This document shows, in pieces, positions 23,004 through 31,996 of a stretch of 40,344 nt of DNA (the stretch's first letter is position 1; every line of letters starts with the position of its first letter). The notes below the pieces were generated by a model, which was not told the DNA's origin, did not search any database, and worked only from the letters and a program-made list of their open reading frames with translations. The DNA lies in assembly GCA_020718085.1 (NCBI GenBank), contig DYDB01000010.1, positions 1 to 40,344 of the forward strand, in the 5' to 3' direction. Source of the DNA: Micavibrio sp. Its GTDB lineage: Bacteria > Patescibacteriota > Minisyncoccia > Moranbacterales > GCA-2747515. The position numbers and the translations under genes were made by a program.

Positions 23004-23756
23004 TCATGTTTTAACATGTATTCTTCCAGATCGATCTATTCTATGGAGAAGTATCGATCTTTTGCAAAAATATTCATCTACGGCTTTCTTTGCACCAAGC
23101 CAATCTCCGTAATCATCAATGATCAAGATGCCGTTGGTTGATATGTGTGGGTACAAATGCAGGAGTTCGTGTTTTGTTGAAGTGTACCAATCCGTGTCGA
23201 GTCGCAGGAGGGATATCTTAGGAGGTGTATTTTGAGGAATTGTCTTCGTTACATCGCCGACGATGTAGATAATATTTTCCGTACCATATCCTGTCGAATT
23301 CATATTCTTTGTTGTTTCTTCCAACGAGGAATGACACCATGCATTGTATGTGGATTTTTGTTTTTTGCGCCAAATATTTGTTGCATGTATGGAAGGATCA
23401 AATAATTTTCGGTCGTCACAACCGGGTTCGACCATCCCTGTAAATGTGTCATAAAGATAGATTTTGCGATCCGTAACATGTAATTTTTTTAGTGTATGTG
23501 CAATAAGCATGGAACTTCCACCTTTCCATACGCCACACTCTACGAAGTCACCAGAAATATCATTTTTTACAATATATTTTACAGATTGGTAGAGTGAATA
23601 CATGCGCTCGCGCGAGGTCATCGTATATTTCTTACACAGATCATAAATTTCCACAAAATCAGTGTCCTGATCAATGATCGGGTCATATTTTTTTGTGATC
23701 TGTAATCCAAAAAGATCGATGACCGTACGTAACATTCTTTTTAGAAAAGTAAGCAT
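23004..23756 (-). CDS. TylF/macrocin-type O-methyltransferase
   Basis: The 250-residue protein carries GDFVECGVWKGGSSMLIA (SAM site), IYLYDTFTGMVEP, VGDVTKTIP, and LLRLDTDWYTSTKHELLHLYP with the metal-binding Asp residues, followed by IIDDYGDWLGAKKAVDEY. This is the pattern of the TylF family, which methylates sugar hydroxyls in a metal- and SAM-dependent way. In this context a role in decorating surface glycans is plausible. There is no obvious operon partner; the gene lies alone between the HD gene and divergent engB. Confidence 0.87.
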   Translation of the reverse strand: MLTFLKRMLRTVIDLFGLQITKKYDPIIDQDTDFVEIYDLCKKYTMTSRERMYSLYQSVKYIVKNDISGDFVECGVWKGGSSMLIAHTLKKLHVTDRKIYLYDTFTGMVEPGCDDRKLFDPSIHATNIWRKKQKSTYNAWCHSSLEETTKNMNSTGYGTENIIYIVGDVTKTIPQNTPPKISLLRLDTDWYTSTKHELLHLYPHISTNGILIIDDYGDWLGAKKAVDEYFCKRSILLHRIDRSGRIHVKT

Positions 23757-23893
23757 TTTAAAATATTTTCACTATTTAATAATAATTTATACCATATTCT
23801 ATGTAAATTGTCACATAGTGAGATTTACTTTTATTGCCAAAGGAGAATTAATGTGATATCCTATATTTTACGTTAATCAAGACTTGAATAAAA

Positions 23894-24478
23894 ATGGAGA
23901 TTACAACGGCACAATTTATACGAGGTGTGATTGGATCACATAATTTGCTTGTGGATGAAAAACCGCAGGTGTCTTTTATCGGTCGTTCTAACGTGGGCAA
24001 ATCCAGCGTGATCAATATGCTTGTGGGACAAAAATCACTTGTGCGATCCTCATCAAGTCCCGGAAAAACACAGGAAATCAATTTCTTTTCAGTCAATGAA
24101 AATGTTTATTTTGTAGATCTGCCAGGATACGGATATGCAAAAATGGGTGTAAAATACCGTGAGAAATTACGAAAATTGATCCTTTGGTACTTTATCAGTG
24201 GGGAAGCGCCCGTGTCACTTGCAGTGCTTATCGTTGATGCAAAAGCGGGGTTGCGAAAATTTGATCGAGAGATGATCGCGGTCCTCAGTGAATATGAGCA
24301 TCCATTCATGATCGTCGCAAATAAAATTGATAAATTAAATCAAAAAGAACTGCATCATTCGTTGACAGAGATCATGTCAGAAATTGGTGAAAATGCAGTG
24401 GTGATCCCGTTTAGTGCACGTACAGGAAGAGGCAAAGATAAAGTGTTGCACGAAATTGATCGTGCAATTAAAAAATAA
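23894..24478 (+). CDS. engB: Ribosome biogenesis GTPase EngB (YsxC/YihA)
   Basis: The 194-residue GTPase has G1 GRSNVGKS (30-37), G2 region SSSPGKTQEINFF, G3 DLPGYGYAK, G4 NKIDK and G5 FSARTG. The DLPGYGYA sequence is diagnostic of EngB, which acts in assembly of the large ribosomal subunit. No Shine-Dalgarno sequence is seen. It ends at a terminator that overlaps the 3' end of the convergent ligase gene. Confidence 0.94.
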   Translation: MEITTAQFIRGVIGSHNLLVDEKPQVSFIGRSNVGKSSVINMLVGQKSLVRSSSSPGKTQEINFFSVNENVYFVDLPGYGYAKMGVKYREKLRKLILWYFISGEAPVSLAVLIVDAKAGLRKFDREMIAVLSEYEHPFMIVANKIDKLNQKELHHSLTEIMSEIGENAVVIPFSARTGRGKDKVLHEIDRAIKK

Positions 24479-24496
24479 TCTTCTTGTGGAACATTG

Positions 24497-24520
24497 ATAC
24501 GCTTCATAGCGTATTTTTTG
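24497..24520 (+). terminator. Terminator of engB, overlapping the 3' end of the convergent gene
   Basis: ATACGC (24497-24502) pairs with GCGTAT (24509-24514), followed by a T-rich tail. Confidence 0.7.
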
Positions 24521-25814
24521 TTTTTTGGTTAAGGATGAGACCTATAAAGAAAGCACAAAGAAAGATACCAATGTGTGAGGACCATAGCCAGTGGTCAAAG
24601 AGAGAAATTGCACAAAATGAAAAAATGATGAGGGAATATGTTACGTAATCAGGTTTTTTAAAGGAATGTGCCTTTTGCAGAGTTCTCAAAAAAAATGCAA
24701 CGAGGAAAAAAAGGATGGAGCATCCGATGATGCCGATCTCAGCACACAAAAGAATGTAAGCATTATGCACTGGCTGGAAAAACCAAATCGGGTAAGGTGT
24801 TGTGTATGTGCGAAAGATCGTATTGGTATAATTACCAATGCCCGTACCAATAAATGGATGATCTTTGATAAGAGTGTAGGCATGTATGAGATATACCTTT
24901 CTATCGCTAAATGAATTGTGGGATAATTGTGTGTCGTGTGTTATGCGTGTAAAAAATAGATGGCCAAAAAATATGCCAAAGAGCGTAATTGTAACGCATA
25001 GTGTAATGAGCAAAATAATGACCTTGGAAATTTTTTTCGTATAGATAAAAAAGTATACAAAAAGCCCACAAAGACTTATGCAGCCAATGAGCCATATTGT
25101 TCGTGAAAAAGTTACAATAATTCCAACAGTAAGAACGATGTATGCAAGAAGGCATGGAATTGTGTATAGACAAGAGCGTTTTGTTATATTTATGTACTTT
25201 GTAACGACAAGCAAAATCGAAACAAGTAATAATCCACCGAGCACATTAGGATGGGGTAATCCGCCATAAGCACGCAACCATTGTTCGCCATGACTGGTAA
25301 TTGTTGCTGTGCCGCCCCAAGAAATATCGTGTATTTGCATGCCGAGATAGGAGAGAGAAATGGTCTTTTGTGTAAAAAATTGTATGATGCCAATAATTGC
25401 ATGTATACAGGCACTCATGATAAATATGATGGATATATTACGTGGAATAGGCAAAATCCACAAAAGGATGAGAAGATCAATTGCGCAAGAGAATGTGATT
25501 GTGCGATAAAATGCAAGCATTGTGTCATCAGCCCACAATATTGACATAAAGAGCCATAACTCAAAGCATAGTAGTACAAAAATTATTTTTTTATTTTGAA
25601 GAAGCCATTCTGAAATGCGATCAAAGTAAAGATATATTGATAAAAATATCCATGCAATCAGAAAAATGTCTGATGCATAAATGCCAATTGTGCCATATTG
25701 CCATTTTTCGTCGCCATAAAAAACTTCTCGTATGATCCACACTGTTTGCCACGGGAGTAAAAAGACAAAAATATAGAGAAAAAAGGAATGAATTTTAAGT
25801 AGATCTTTGTGCAT
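24504..25814 (-). CDS. O-antigen ligase / polymerase-like membrane protein
   Basis: The 436-residue protein has about ten to twelve hydrophobic helices. The large loop contains HGEQWLRAYGGLPHPNVLGG and a later HNAYILLCAEIGIIG, the pattern of the Wzy_C domain of O-antigen ligases and polymerases. It would transfer or polymerise glycans at the outer face of the membrane; whether the acceptor is a lipid, a protein or another glycan cannot be told. It fits the glycosyltransferases and UDP-sugar dehydrogenase earlier in the window. Confidence 0.85.
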   Translation of the reverse strand: MHKDLLKIHSFFLYIFVFLLPWQTVWIIREVFYGDEKWQYGTIGIYASDIFLIAWIFLSIYLYFDRISEWLLQNKKIIFVLLCFELWLFMSILWADDTMLAFYRTITFSCAIDLLILLWILPIPRNISIIFIMSACIHAIIGIIQFFTQKTISLSYLGMQIHDISWGGTATITSHGEQWLRAYGGLPHPNVLGGLLLVSILLVVTKYINITKRSCLYTIPCLLAYIVLTVGIIVTFSRTIWLIGCISLCGLFVYFFIYTKKISKVIILLITLCVTITLFGIFFGHLFFTRITHDTQLSHNSFSDRKVYLIHAYTLIKDHPFIGTGIGNYTNTIFRTYTTPYPIWFFQPVHNAYILLCAEIGIIGCSILFFLVAFFLRTLQKAHSFKKPDYVTYSLIIFSFCAISLFDHWLWSSHIGIFLCAFFIGLILNQKTKNTL

Positions 25815-25864
25815 TTTTCAAGGTTATACTGTAAATTATGCGATCATTCTAGCACATAAGAATC

Positions 25865-26992
25865 TTAGTAGACAATGATCGGTGTGCCGATATCTGCCCA
25901 GTGGTATACTTTTTCTGCAGGTCCAACGCCGAGACGCATGCAACCATGCGACACGGGTATGCCGAGATGATTTTGTCCCTCCTTGTAACCGCCTGGCCAT
26001 TCAGGTAGCTCGTGGATGCCATACTTTCCATCGCCTGTGATCGCCATCCAAAAAGGCATATAAAGACCATATTGTTTGGACCATGGTCGTGGATGTTTGT
26101 TGTACACCTGATGTGTGCCCTTCGGTGTGTTCATACCTGGCTTACCAGAAGAAATGAGAAATGCATCAACAACTTTACCATCATTGAAAAGTGTCATGAT
26201 CTGTGTGGCAAGATTGACATCAATGTATTTGCCACTCTTGATTTGTGCGGTAGTAAATTTTTTTGCCTGCCCGACACGCTCTTGCAGATTTTCTGCCCAA
26301 GTTTTTGGTTTTGGCGCAATTGTGGTAAATGATGAAGTGTGAATAGGTGCATATGTATCATCAGATGCGCCAATCGCTTTGGAGTGAATAGTGAGCGTAT
26401 ATTTTGTATCGTCAGCAAGAGGTTTTTGTGGCAATATGTCAAATTGGGTCTTGCGTTCGTTATTTTGATATTTAACGGGGACAGGAGGTTCGAGTTGAAA
26501 ATCAATGTAAAAACCTTCCGTGGATTTATCAAATTGAATTGTAATTGGATCCTCAATATCAAGGCGTACATCCATTGCGCCGGATGTTGGCAAAACATCA
26601 ATCACATGTGGATGCTCACTGATCGTAAAGGTGAATTCAGCGCTATCGATTTGCATAAAATTCATGGCGCGTCCTTCTGGAATGCGGAGAGTGTATTGTT
26701 TTCCAACCTCCCAAGCAAATGTTGGAGAAAGAGTGATCTGTGTGTGATCATTGTTAATTATTGCAGTCATTGGCGTGCGAGGGAACAGTTCGAGGTTGTT
26801 TTGATAATATTTCGTGTCAATTGGCTTTGAAAATGTGATTGTAAATGAATCAGATGGAAGCATTTCACGACCCATTTGTGGTGCAAGTGGTGTAATGACA
26901 AACGATGGGGAATAGGCATATATATACACACCGGTTAACAGTGTCGGTAGAATAAAAAGAACCAAAAAGAAAAACTGTTTTATTTTTTTCAT
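25865..26992 (-). CDS. L,D-transpeptidase (YkuD) with N-terminal Ig-like domains
   Basis: The 375-residue protein has a signal-anchor (about 5-25), two bacterial Ig-like (Big_5/SbsA-type) domains (about 35-128 and 130-225; FTITFSKPIDTKYYQNNLEL and ITIQFDKSTEGF are characteristic), and a C-terminal YkuD domain (about 255-375). The active site is SHGCMRLG with Cys351, preceded by GIHELPEWPGG. YkuD enzymes make 3-3 peptidoglycan cross-links or anchor proteins to the wall. A cell-wall role fits the presence of dapA and the muramidase-like gene at 37485. Confidence 0.93.
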   Translation of the reverse strand: MKKIKQFFFLVLFILPTLLTGVYIYAYSPSFVITPLAPQMGREMLPSDSFTITFSKPIDTKYYQNNLELFPRTPMTAIINNDHTQITLSPTFAWEVGKQYTLRIPEGRAMNFMQIDSAEFTFTISEHPHVIDVLPTSGAMDVRLDIEDPITIQFDKSTEGFYIDFQLEPPVPVKYQNNERKTQFDILPQKPLADDTKYTLTIHSKAIGASDDTYAPIHTSSFTTIAPKPKTWAENLQERVGQAKKFTTAQIKSGKYIDVNLATQIMTLFNDGKVVDAFLISSGKPGMNTPKGTHQVYNKHPRPWSKQYGLYMPFWMAITGDGKYGIHELPEWPGGYKEGQNHLGIPVSHGCMRLGVGPAEKVYHWADIGTPIIVY

Positions 26993-27022
26993 AAATATGA
27001 GAATAATTTGTTGGAGAGTTTT

Positions 27023-27754
27023 TTATTCGCGTGCGATCACAAGCGCATAAATATTTTTTGCCCCGGATAATTTTAGTTCATGTGCACACGCAGTAATGGT
27101 TGCCCCGGTGGTCATGATATCATCGATGAGCAAAATATTTTTATTCTTTATATGTGAAGGATTTTGAACAACAAATGCATCACTGACATTATTGAGGCGA
27201 CTATCTCGATCACGCATCGTAACTTGTGGCTTGGTATAGCGCACACGTCTAAGTATATCAGTATTGATGGGAATTTGTAAGTCAAGAGCATATGATAATT
27301 CTTCCGCCTGATTGAATCCGCGCCAGCGTTTTCTTCGTGAATGCAAGGGTATGGGAATAATTAAGTCTGGCGTGGGAAAATGGGAATTGTTAAGCGCCTG
27401 TGCCATAAGGAGAGAAAGCGGTTGGGCGAGCTCTTTGATGAAATGGTATTTGAAATGGTGAATAAGGGACCGTATCAAAGGATCTTTATAATAGGAAACA
27501 ACAAAAATACCACAGTAGGGCAGGTTGTGTTTTTTGACGCATGTGGGGCACACTTCGCCGTTTAGAGTGATATGTGTCAAACAAGATGGACAATGTTGCT
27601 CTGTAAGGATTGGAAGTGTGCTATGACAAGTTGCACATAGCCATTGGTCAAAGATGCCACAACGGAGACAACGAATAGGAAAAAGTGCGTTAAGGAACGT
27701 CTTCCAGATAACGGTGAATATGTGGTAAATCTTATGAAAGAGAGAATTTATCAT
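27023..27754 (-). CDS. comF: ComF-family phosphoribosyltransferase-like protein
   Basis: The 243-residue protein has two N-terminal zinc-binding pairs (CLRCG, CATC, CPSC, CPTC) and a C-terminal phosphoribosyltransferase fold with the signature ILLIDDIMTTGATI. ComF proteins are required for DNA uptake in competent bacteria, where they are thought to work with the ComFA helicase. The start overlaps the end of clpC by 23 bases, so translation is probably coupled. Confidence 0.9.
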   Translation of the reverse strand: MINSLFHKIYHIFTVIWKTFLNALFPIRCLRCGIFDQWLCATCHSTLPILTEQHCPSCLTHITLNGEVCPTCVKKHNLPYCGIFVVSYYKDPLIRSLIHHFKYHFIKELAQPLSLLMAQALNNSHFPTPDLIIPIPLHSRRKRWRGFNQAEELSYALDLQIPINTDILRRVRYTKPQVTMRDRDSRLNNVSDAFVVQNPSHIKNKNILLIDDIMTTGATITACAHELKLSGAKNIYALVIARE

Positions 27755-30164
27755 GAATGAGATCGATTGTTATTTTTTTCACGTTGGGATGTAAAACTAC
27801 ATGGTGTGCAACTTTACCCTCTATTTCATCTTGCAAGATTTGTCGTATGCCACGCGCTCCATCATTTTTTTTGAGAGCATTTTGCGCAACATGAGTGATC
27901 ACGCGCGGCTTGATGGTTAAAGCGACGCCTCGTTTTTTAAGTGTATCTTTCATTGTATTACACGCTATGCGAGTAATTTTGACGAGATCTCTGAGAGATA
28001 GGTGGTTGAATACGACGATGTGATCAAGACGGGATAATAATTCCGGCGAAAGGATCTCCTTTGCTGCCGCTGTAACCTTTTGTGATAATTGTCCATGTGA
28101 CATATTGAGAGATCGATCAAATCCAAGTTTCTTTTCTTGAGCGATTGCCGTACTGCCGGCATTTGATGTTAGTATGATAACTGCATTTTTAAAGTTAATA
28201 GCACGACCGCTGGCATCAGTGAGAGTGCCATCTTCTAAAATTTGTAAGAGAATATTGAACACGTCGGGATGTGCTTTTTCAATTTCATCAAAAAGTATGA
28301 CACTGTGAGGATTACGACGCACTTTTTCTGTAAGAGTGCCGCCCTCACCATAGCCAACATATCCAGCAGGAGCGCCAAGGAGCTTTGAAGTGTGATGTCG
28401 TTCCATTAATTCACTCATGTCGACGCGAATTAAAGATTTCTTGTTCCCGTATAGTTCTTTGGCAAGTGTTTGTGCGGTGTATGTTTTACCTGTGCCGGTT
28501 GCGCCGAGGAAGAGGAAAGATCCGTGTGGGCGGTGGATATTACTTAGACCGCTTGCTGAGCGAATGAGCGTATCGGCAATTTTTTGCATTGCCGTATCTT
28601 GTCCAATGATGATCTGGGACAATTTTTTTTGTGCATTAATGATGTGTGATTGAGCATTTTGCATGATCTTTTCTTGTGGTATCCCTGTGTGAGTTGAAAC
28701 GGTATACGCAATATCATCAGCAGTCATGAGGGGTTGATTTTTTGATGATTGTTCTTTGAGCAATGTGCGTGTTTCTTGAATCTCTTGTGTGAGAACATCT
28801 TCCACCTCACGCATCTTGGAAGCATCTTCATATTTTTCTGCATGGACAAATGCTGATTTTTGTTCAGATGCCTCTTTGAGATCATTTTCTAGAGAAATGA
28901 TCTGCTTTTGGACAGTATTTTTTTTATGTGAATTGCAAAGTCGCGCAGCAGTTTCATCAAGCAAGTCAATTGCCTTGTCCGGAAAAAATTGTTCAGAGAG
29001 ATAACGATCGCTAAAGTGCACGATGGCATCAATTGTTTCATCAGGAATGATCACACCATGATGTGTTTCATACGTTTTCTTGATCCCGCGTAAAATAATT
29101 TTTGCGTCTTGTGCAGTTGGTTCGGTAAGGATTACTTTTTGAAAACGGCGTTCAAGAGCAGGATCTTTTTCAATGTGTTTTTTATATTCACCGAGTGTTG
29201 TTGCACCGATAATGCGCACATTACCGCGTGCAAGCGCTGGCTTTAAAATATTTGCTGCGTCAAGACTGCCGCCAGTATTGCCTGTTCCAATGATCGTATG
29301 AATTTCATCAATGAAGAGAATGATGTTGGGATTTTCTTGTGCTTCTGTGATGATGTTCTTGAGACGTTGTTCGAATTCACCGCGAAAACTTGTTCCTGCA
29401 ACAAGAAGAGTAAGATCAAGCGTGATAATCTCTTTTCCATAAAGATAGTGTGGAGCGTCAGGGCTTTTCGCAAGATGCGCAATATGTTCAATTACGGCAG
29501 TTTTGCCGATGCCGGGTTCACCGATAATGAGAGGGTTGTTTTTCGTACGACGGCCAAGAATTGTTGTGATACGATCAATATCTGTTTGTCGTCCAACAAA
29601 TGGCTCTGGCTTTTGCTCAGAAATAAAAGTACAAAAATGTTCCAGTGCGGACTCTGTATTACTATCTCGCTCACCATTCATGAGCGCAGCAAGATTTTCA
29701 ATACCAAAGAGTCCCGCAGTCTGATTAATTGTATGTGGATTTTGCGACGGATTTTTCTTTGGCTTTGCTTTCCCGAGAATTTTTTGAATTTCTTGATTTT
29801 TGGCATTGAGCAATGCATAAACCAAGTGCTCCGTGCCGACGTAGACATAGCCAAACTCTGCAGCAAGTGCATGAGCATCAGTAATAATTTTTTTGAGGGC
29901 GTGGGAAGAACGCACTTTAGTCAATGTTTTTTTTGGAGTCAATTTTTGTGCAAAAAGATGTTTCTCAAAAATTTCCTTATCCAGTCCGATATTGGAAAGA
30001 ATGGTCGTACCCACACTGCCACGTTCAAGAAAAACACCATAAAGTAAGTGTTCGGGGCGTACTTCCAGTGCATCGTGAGCACTTGCAATTTTTTCTGCAT
30101 GCGCAAGGCTTTTGCGTGCATGAAGTGTAAGTTTGTTTGTGATGGATGGTTGTGGCTTGTTCAT
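27732..30164 (-). CDS. clpC: ATP-dependent Clp protease ATPase subunit ClpC
   Basis: The 810-residue protein has the double Clp N-domain (about 1-150), AAA-1 with Walker A GEPGIGKT (215-222) and Walker B IILFIDE (281-287), a UVR-like linker (EKYEDASKMREVEDVL) in the middle region, AAA-2 with GATGTGKT and VILFDEIEKAHPDVFN, and the C-terminal D2-small domain (RGIRQILQDEIEG). It unfolds substrates for ClpP or acts as a chaperone; clpP is not in this window. The presence of the UVR linker points to ClpC rather than ClpA or ClpB. Confidence 0.93.
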   Translation of the reverse strand: MNKPQPSITNKLTLHARKSLAHAEKIASAHDALEVRPEHLLYGVFLERGSVGTTILSNIGLDKEIFEKHLFAQKLTPKKTLTKVRSSHALKKIITDAHALAAEFGYVYVGTEHLVYALLNAKNQEIQKILGKAKPKKNPSQNPHTINQTAGLFGIENLAALMNGERDSNTESALEHFCTFISEQKPEPFVGRQTDIDRITTILGRRTKNNPLIIGEPGIGKTAVIEHIAHLAKSPDAPHYLYGKEIITLDLTLLVAGTSFRGEFEQRLKNIITEAQENPNIILFIDEIHTIIGTGNTGGSLDAANILKPALARGNVRIIGATTLGEYKKHIEKDPALERRFQKVILTEPTAQDAKIILRGIKKTYETHHGVIIPDETIDAIVHFSDRYLSEQFFPDKAIDLLDETAARLCNSHKKNTVQKQIISLENDLKEASEQKSAFVHAEKYEDASKMREVEDVLTQEIQETRTLLKEQSSKNQPLMTADDIAYTVSTHTGIPQEKIMQNAQSHIINAQKKLSQIIIGQDTAMQKIADTLIRSASGLSNIHRPHGSFLFLGATGTGKTYTAQTLAKELYGNKKSLIRVDMSELMERHHTSKLLGAPAGYVGYGEGGTLTEKVRRNPHSVILFDEIEKAHPDVFNILLQILEDGTLTDASGRAINFKNAVIILTSNAGSTAIAQEKKLGFDRSLNMSHGQLSQKVTAAAKEILSPELLSRLDHIVVFNHLSLRDLVKITRIACNTMKDTLKKRGVALTIKPRVITHVAQNALKKNDGARGIRQILQDEIEGKVAHHVVLHPNVKKITIDLIHDKFSLS

Positions 30165-30261
30165 GAAGAATTGTGTTGAATAATCATTAAAACAGTATTC
30201 TATTATGTGCGTATCTTTGCTGTTTTGTCAACGTAGAGGTGTAAATATGTACGTAAATATT

Positions 30262-30290
30262 TTGACAAGTGTGCATATTTATGATATAAT
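30262..30290 (+). promoter_or_regulatory. Strong promoter of the 57-aa gene
   Basis: TTGACA (30262-30267), a 17-base spacer and TATAAT (30285-30290), with an extended TGA before the -10. This is the closest match to consensus in the window. Confidence 0.82.
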
Positions 30291-30303
30291 TAAATAAAGA
30301 AAT

Positions 30304-30348
30304 ATCGGGTGATGCCACATATATATTGTAGCATGACCCGATTTTTTA
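30304..30348 (+). terminator. Promoter-proximal terminator-like hairpin
   Basis: ATCGGGT (30304-30310) pairs with ACCCGAT (30336-30342) and ATGC with GCAT inside, followed by TTTTT. It starts within about ten bases of the expected transcription start. It could yield a short RNA, attenuate the small gene or protect the 5' end of its mRNA. Confidence 0.65.
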
Positions 30349-30363
30349 TTCTAAAACAAAAAT

Positions 30364-30537
30364 ATGGTACATAATGATTATTGTGCAGTGTGTGATGGAA
30401 TATATACCGATACACAAAAAAAAGATATACAAGCACAAGAAATAAAAAAACAGCATGAGGAGATGTCATTTGCCGTTTTACTTGCACTTGTGCCAGCAAT
30501 GACAATGACCTTGTTTGATCTCATTGGTTTAATTTAG
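30364..30537 (+). CDS. Small single-helix membrane protein with a CxxC motif, 57 residues
   Basis: The frame begins at ATG 30364 and ends at TAG. The protein has a CAVC motif near its start, a charged middle with many Lys, Gln and Glu, and a C-terminal hydrophobic helix (about 36-57, FAVLLALVPAMTMTLFDLIG). I recognise no family. A consensus promoter, a leader hairpin and a bidirectional terminator frame it exactly, which supports a real gene despite the lack of a Shine-Dalgarno sequence. A minus-strand ORF over the same DNA has no such support. Confidence 0.6.
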   Translation: MVHNDYCAVCDGIYTDTQKKDIQAQEIKKQHEEMSFAVLLALVPAMTMTLFDLIGLI

Positions 30538-30540
30538 GAA

Positions 30541-30578
30541 CAAAAAAACAACATCCCACCAGGAAGTTGTTTTTTTTG
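30541..30578. terminator. Bidirectional terminator between the 57-aa gene and efp
   Basis: AAAACAAC (30545-30552) pairs with GTTGTTTT (30566-30573), with TCC/GGA inside, flanked by A-run and T-run. It serves both converging genes. Confidence 0.85.
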
Positions 30579-30584
30579 TTTGCT

Positions 30585-31148
30585 CTATTCTTGTGATTTG
30601 CCAACATAATCACCACGTTCTGTATTTATGATGATGCGATCGCCTGTATTAATAAAGAGAGGTGTCGTAACTTGCGCCCCGGTTTCTACTGTAACAAGCT
30701 TGTCACCGCCGGATTGCGTGTCACCCTTAAGTCCTGGAGGTGCTTCGGTTACAGTGAGGATGACTTTGACTGGAAGCTCAATATTGATTGGATTACCGTT
30801 GAAATTTAACATGGTCACTTCCAATCCTTCGGTGAGATAATTTGGTGCATCGCCAATCACATTCTTGTCGAGAGGAAATTGATCATACGTATCATTATCC
30901 ATAAAATAATATTGATCACTATCAACATAGAGATACTGAGCTTTTGACTTGGTGATGTCGGCTTCTTTTACTTTATCTGCACCCTGAAAAGTCTTATCCA
31001 TCATGGCACCATTCATCAAATTTCTGAGTTTAGTGCGCAATACAGCTCCTGCACGACCCATTTTGGAATGTTCGCTTGCTACAACAACATAGGGCGAATT
31101 ATCCAAAACGATTCTTTTACCGACTTTGATATCACTGATATTTAACAT
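30585..31148 (-). CDS. efp: Translation elongation factor P
   Basis: The 187-residue protein is a standard three-domain EF-P: the N-terminal KOW-like domain with ASEHSKMGRAGAVLRTKLRNL, an OB domain with YVDSDQYYFMDNDTYDQF, and the C-terminal OB domain with PLFINTGDRIIINTERGDY. EF-P relieves ribosome stalling at proline runs. The loop carrying the usual modified residue is SKMGRAG. The gene follows the rpsF-ssb-rpsR cluster on the same strand. Confidence 0.96.
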   Translation of the reverse strand: MLNISDIKVGKRIVLDNSPYVVVASEHSKMGRAGAVLRTKLRNLMNGAMMDKTFQGADKVKEADITKSKAQYLYVDSDQYYFMDNDTYDQFPLDKNVIGDAPNYLTEGLEVTMLNFNGNPINIELPVKVILTVTEAPPGLKGDTQSGGDKLVTVETGAQVTTPLFINTGDRIIINTERGDYVGKSQE

Positions 31149-31156
31149 ATTTTTTT

Positions 31157-31192
31157 GTTAAGACGAAAGACATATATTGCTATATGTCTTAA
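31157..31192 (-). other. Mutually exclusive hairpins upstream of efp
   Basis: On the minus strand AGACATATA pairs with TATATGTCT, while the overlapping GTTAAGAC can instead pair with GTCTTAAC about 30 bases later. The segment lies between rpsR and efp and may be a weak terminator or a leader switch for efp. No U-run directly follows the first hairpin. Confidence 0.35.
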
Positions 31193-31209
31193 CGTTTTGA
31201 GTGAGATGA

Positions 31210-31416
31210 TTATTTTACTGTGAATGGAAGTAATGCCATGTGACGTGCGCGCTTTACTGCACGTGCGAGTTGGCGTTGTGAGTATGCATCGACATTGTAT
31301 CTTTTTGGAGGATAGATCTTTGCCTGTGAATTAAGAAATCGACGGAGGAAAATGCTATCTTTGTAATCGAGAGTATCGAGCGTTTTTTCGCCGATACGAA
31401 TTTTGCGTTTAGCCAT
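31210..31416 (-). CDS. rpsR: 30S ribosomal protein S18
   Basis: The 68-residue protein contains DTLDYKDSIFLRRFLNSQAKIYPPK and RAVKRARHMALLPF, the standard S18 pattern. It binds S6 in the platform of the small subunit. The gene order rpsF-ssb-rpsR is conserved across bacteria. Confidence 0.95.
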   Translation of the reverse strand: MAKRKIRIGEKTLDTLDYKDSIFLRRFLNSQAKIYPPKRYNVDAYSQRQLARAVKRARHMALLPFTVK

Positions 31417-31456
31417 AAGAATTTGTGGTTAGTGATTAGTGTGTAGTAAGTAGAAT

Positions 31457-31957
31457 TTAAAATGGAACATCTTCAATTTTGATCTCATCCTGTTCATCAT
31501 CGAGATTGATCGTTGGAATTTCATCATCCTTTTTTGGTGCCGGATTTGCTGCGGGGCGATTTTGCTGCGGGGCATTGTTGTAGCCTCCTTGTCCAGCACT
31601 ATTTCCACCCGGCTTAGCACCAAATTCAAATTTTTCCAAAACAATTTCTGTCTTATACATTTTTTTACCGCTATCTTTGTCATCCCAGTTGCGTGTTTCA
31701 AGACGACCTTCAACATAGATCTCTTGTCCCTTGGTAAAATATTGCCCGATCACCTCACCTTGTTTTCCCCATGCGACAACGTTGTGAAATTCAGTTTTTT
31801 CTTGTTTCTGACCACTTTGATCTTTCCATTGTGTGGACGTTGCAACAGAGAGATTTGCGACTGTTTGACCGGTTTGTGTTGTGCGCATTTCTGGGTCACG
31901 GACGAGACGTCCAATGATAATAGCTTTGTTGACATTCATAGTTTTGGTATTAGGCAT
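31457..31957 (-). CDS. ssb: Single-stranded DNA-binding protein
   Basis: The 166-residue protein has the SSB OB fold (about 7-110: NKAIIIGRLVRDPEMR, FHNVVAWGKQGEVIGQYFTKGQEIYVEGRLETR) and a Gly/Asn/Pro-rich tail ending in the acidic hydrophobic tip IEDVPF, which recruits partner proteins. An alternative start six codons later (Met7, 31939) fits the family length better; neither has a clear Shine-Dalgarno sequence. Confidence 0.95.
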   Translation of the reverse strand: MPNTKTMNVNKAIIIGRLVRDPEMRTTQTGQTVANLSVATSTQWKDQSGQKQEKTEFHNVVAWGKQGEVIGQYFTKGQEIYVEGRLETRNWDDKDSGKKMYKTEIVLEKFEFGAKPGGNSAGQGGYNNAPQQNRPAANPAPKKDDEIPTINLDDEQDEIKIEDVPF

Positions 31958-31996
31958 TATGATCTTGTGAGATCAGTATGCGTAAATTAGATGATA

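Noticed and set aside
29298-30047. Plus-strand open frame of 249 codons opposite clpC
   Set aside because: It mirrors the conserved AAA-1 and N-domain coding sequence; the product is Cys/Phe/Asn-rich without any domain, typical of an antisense shadow.
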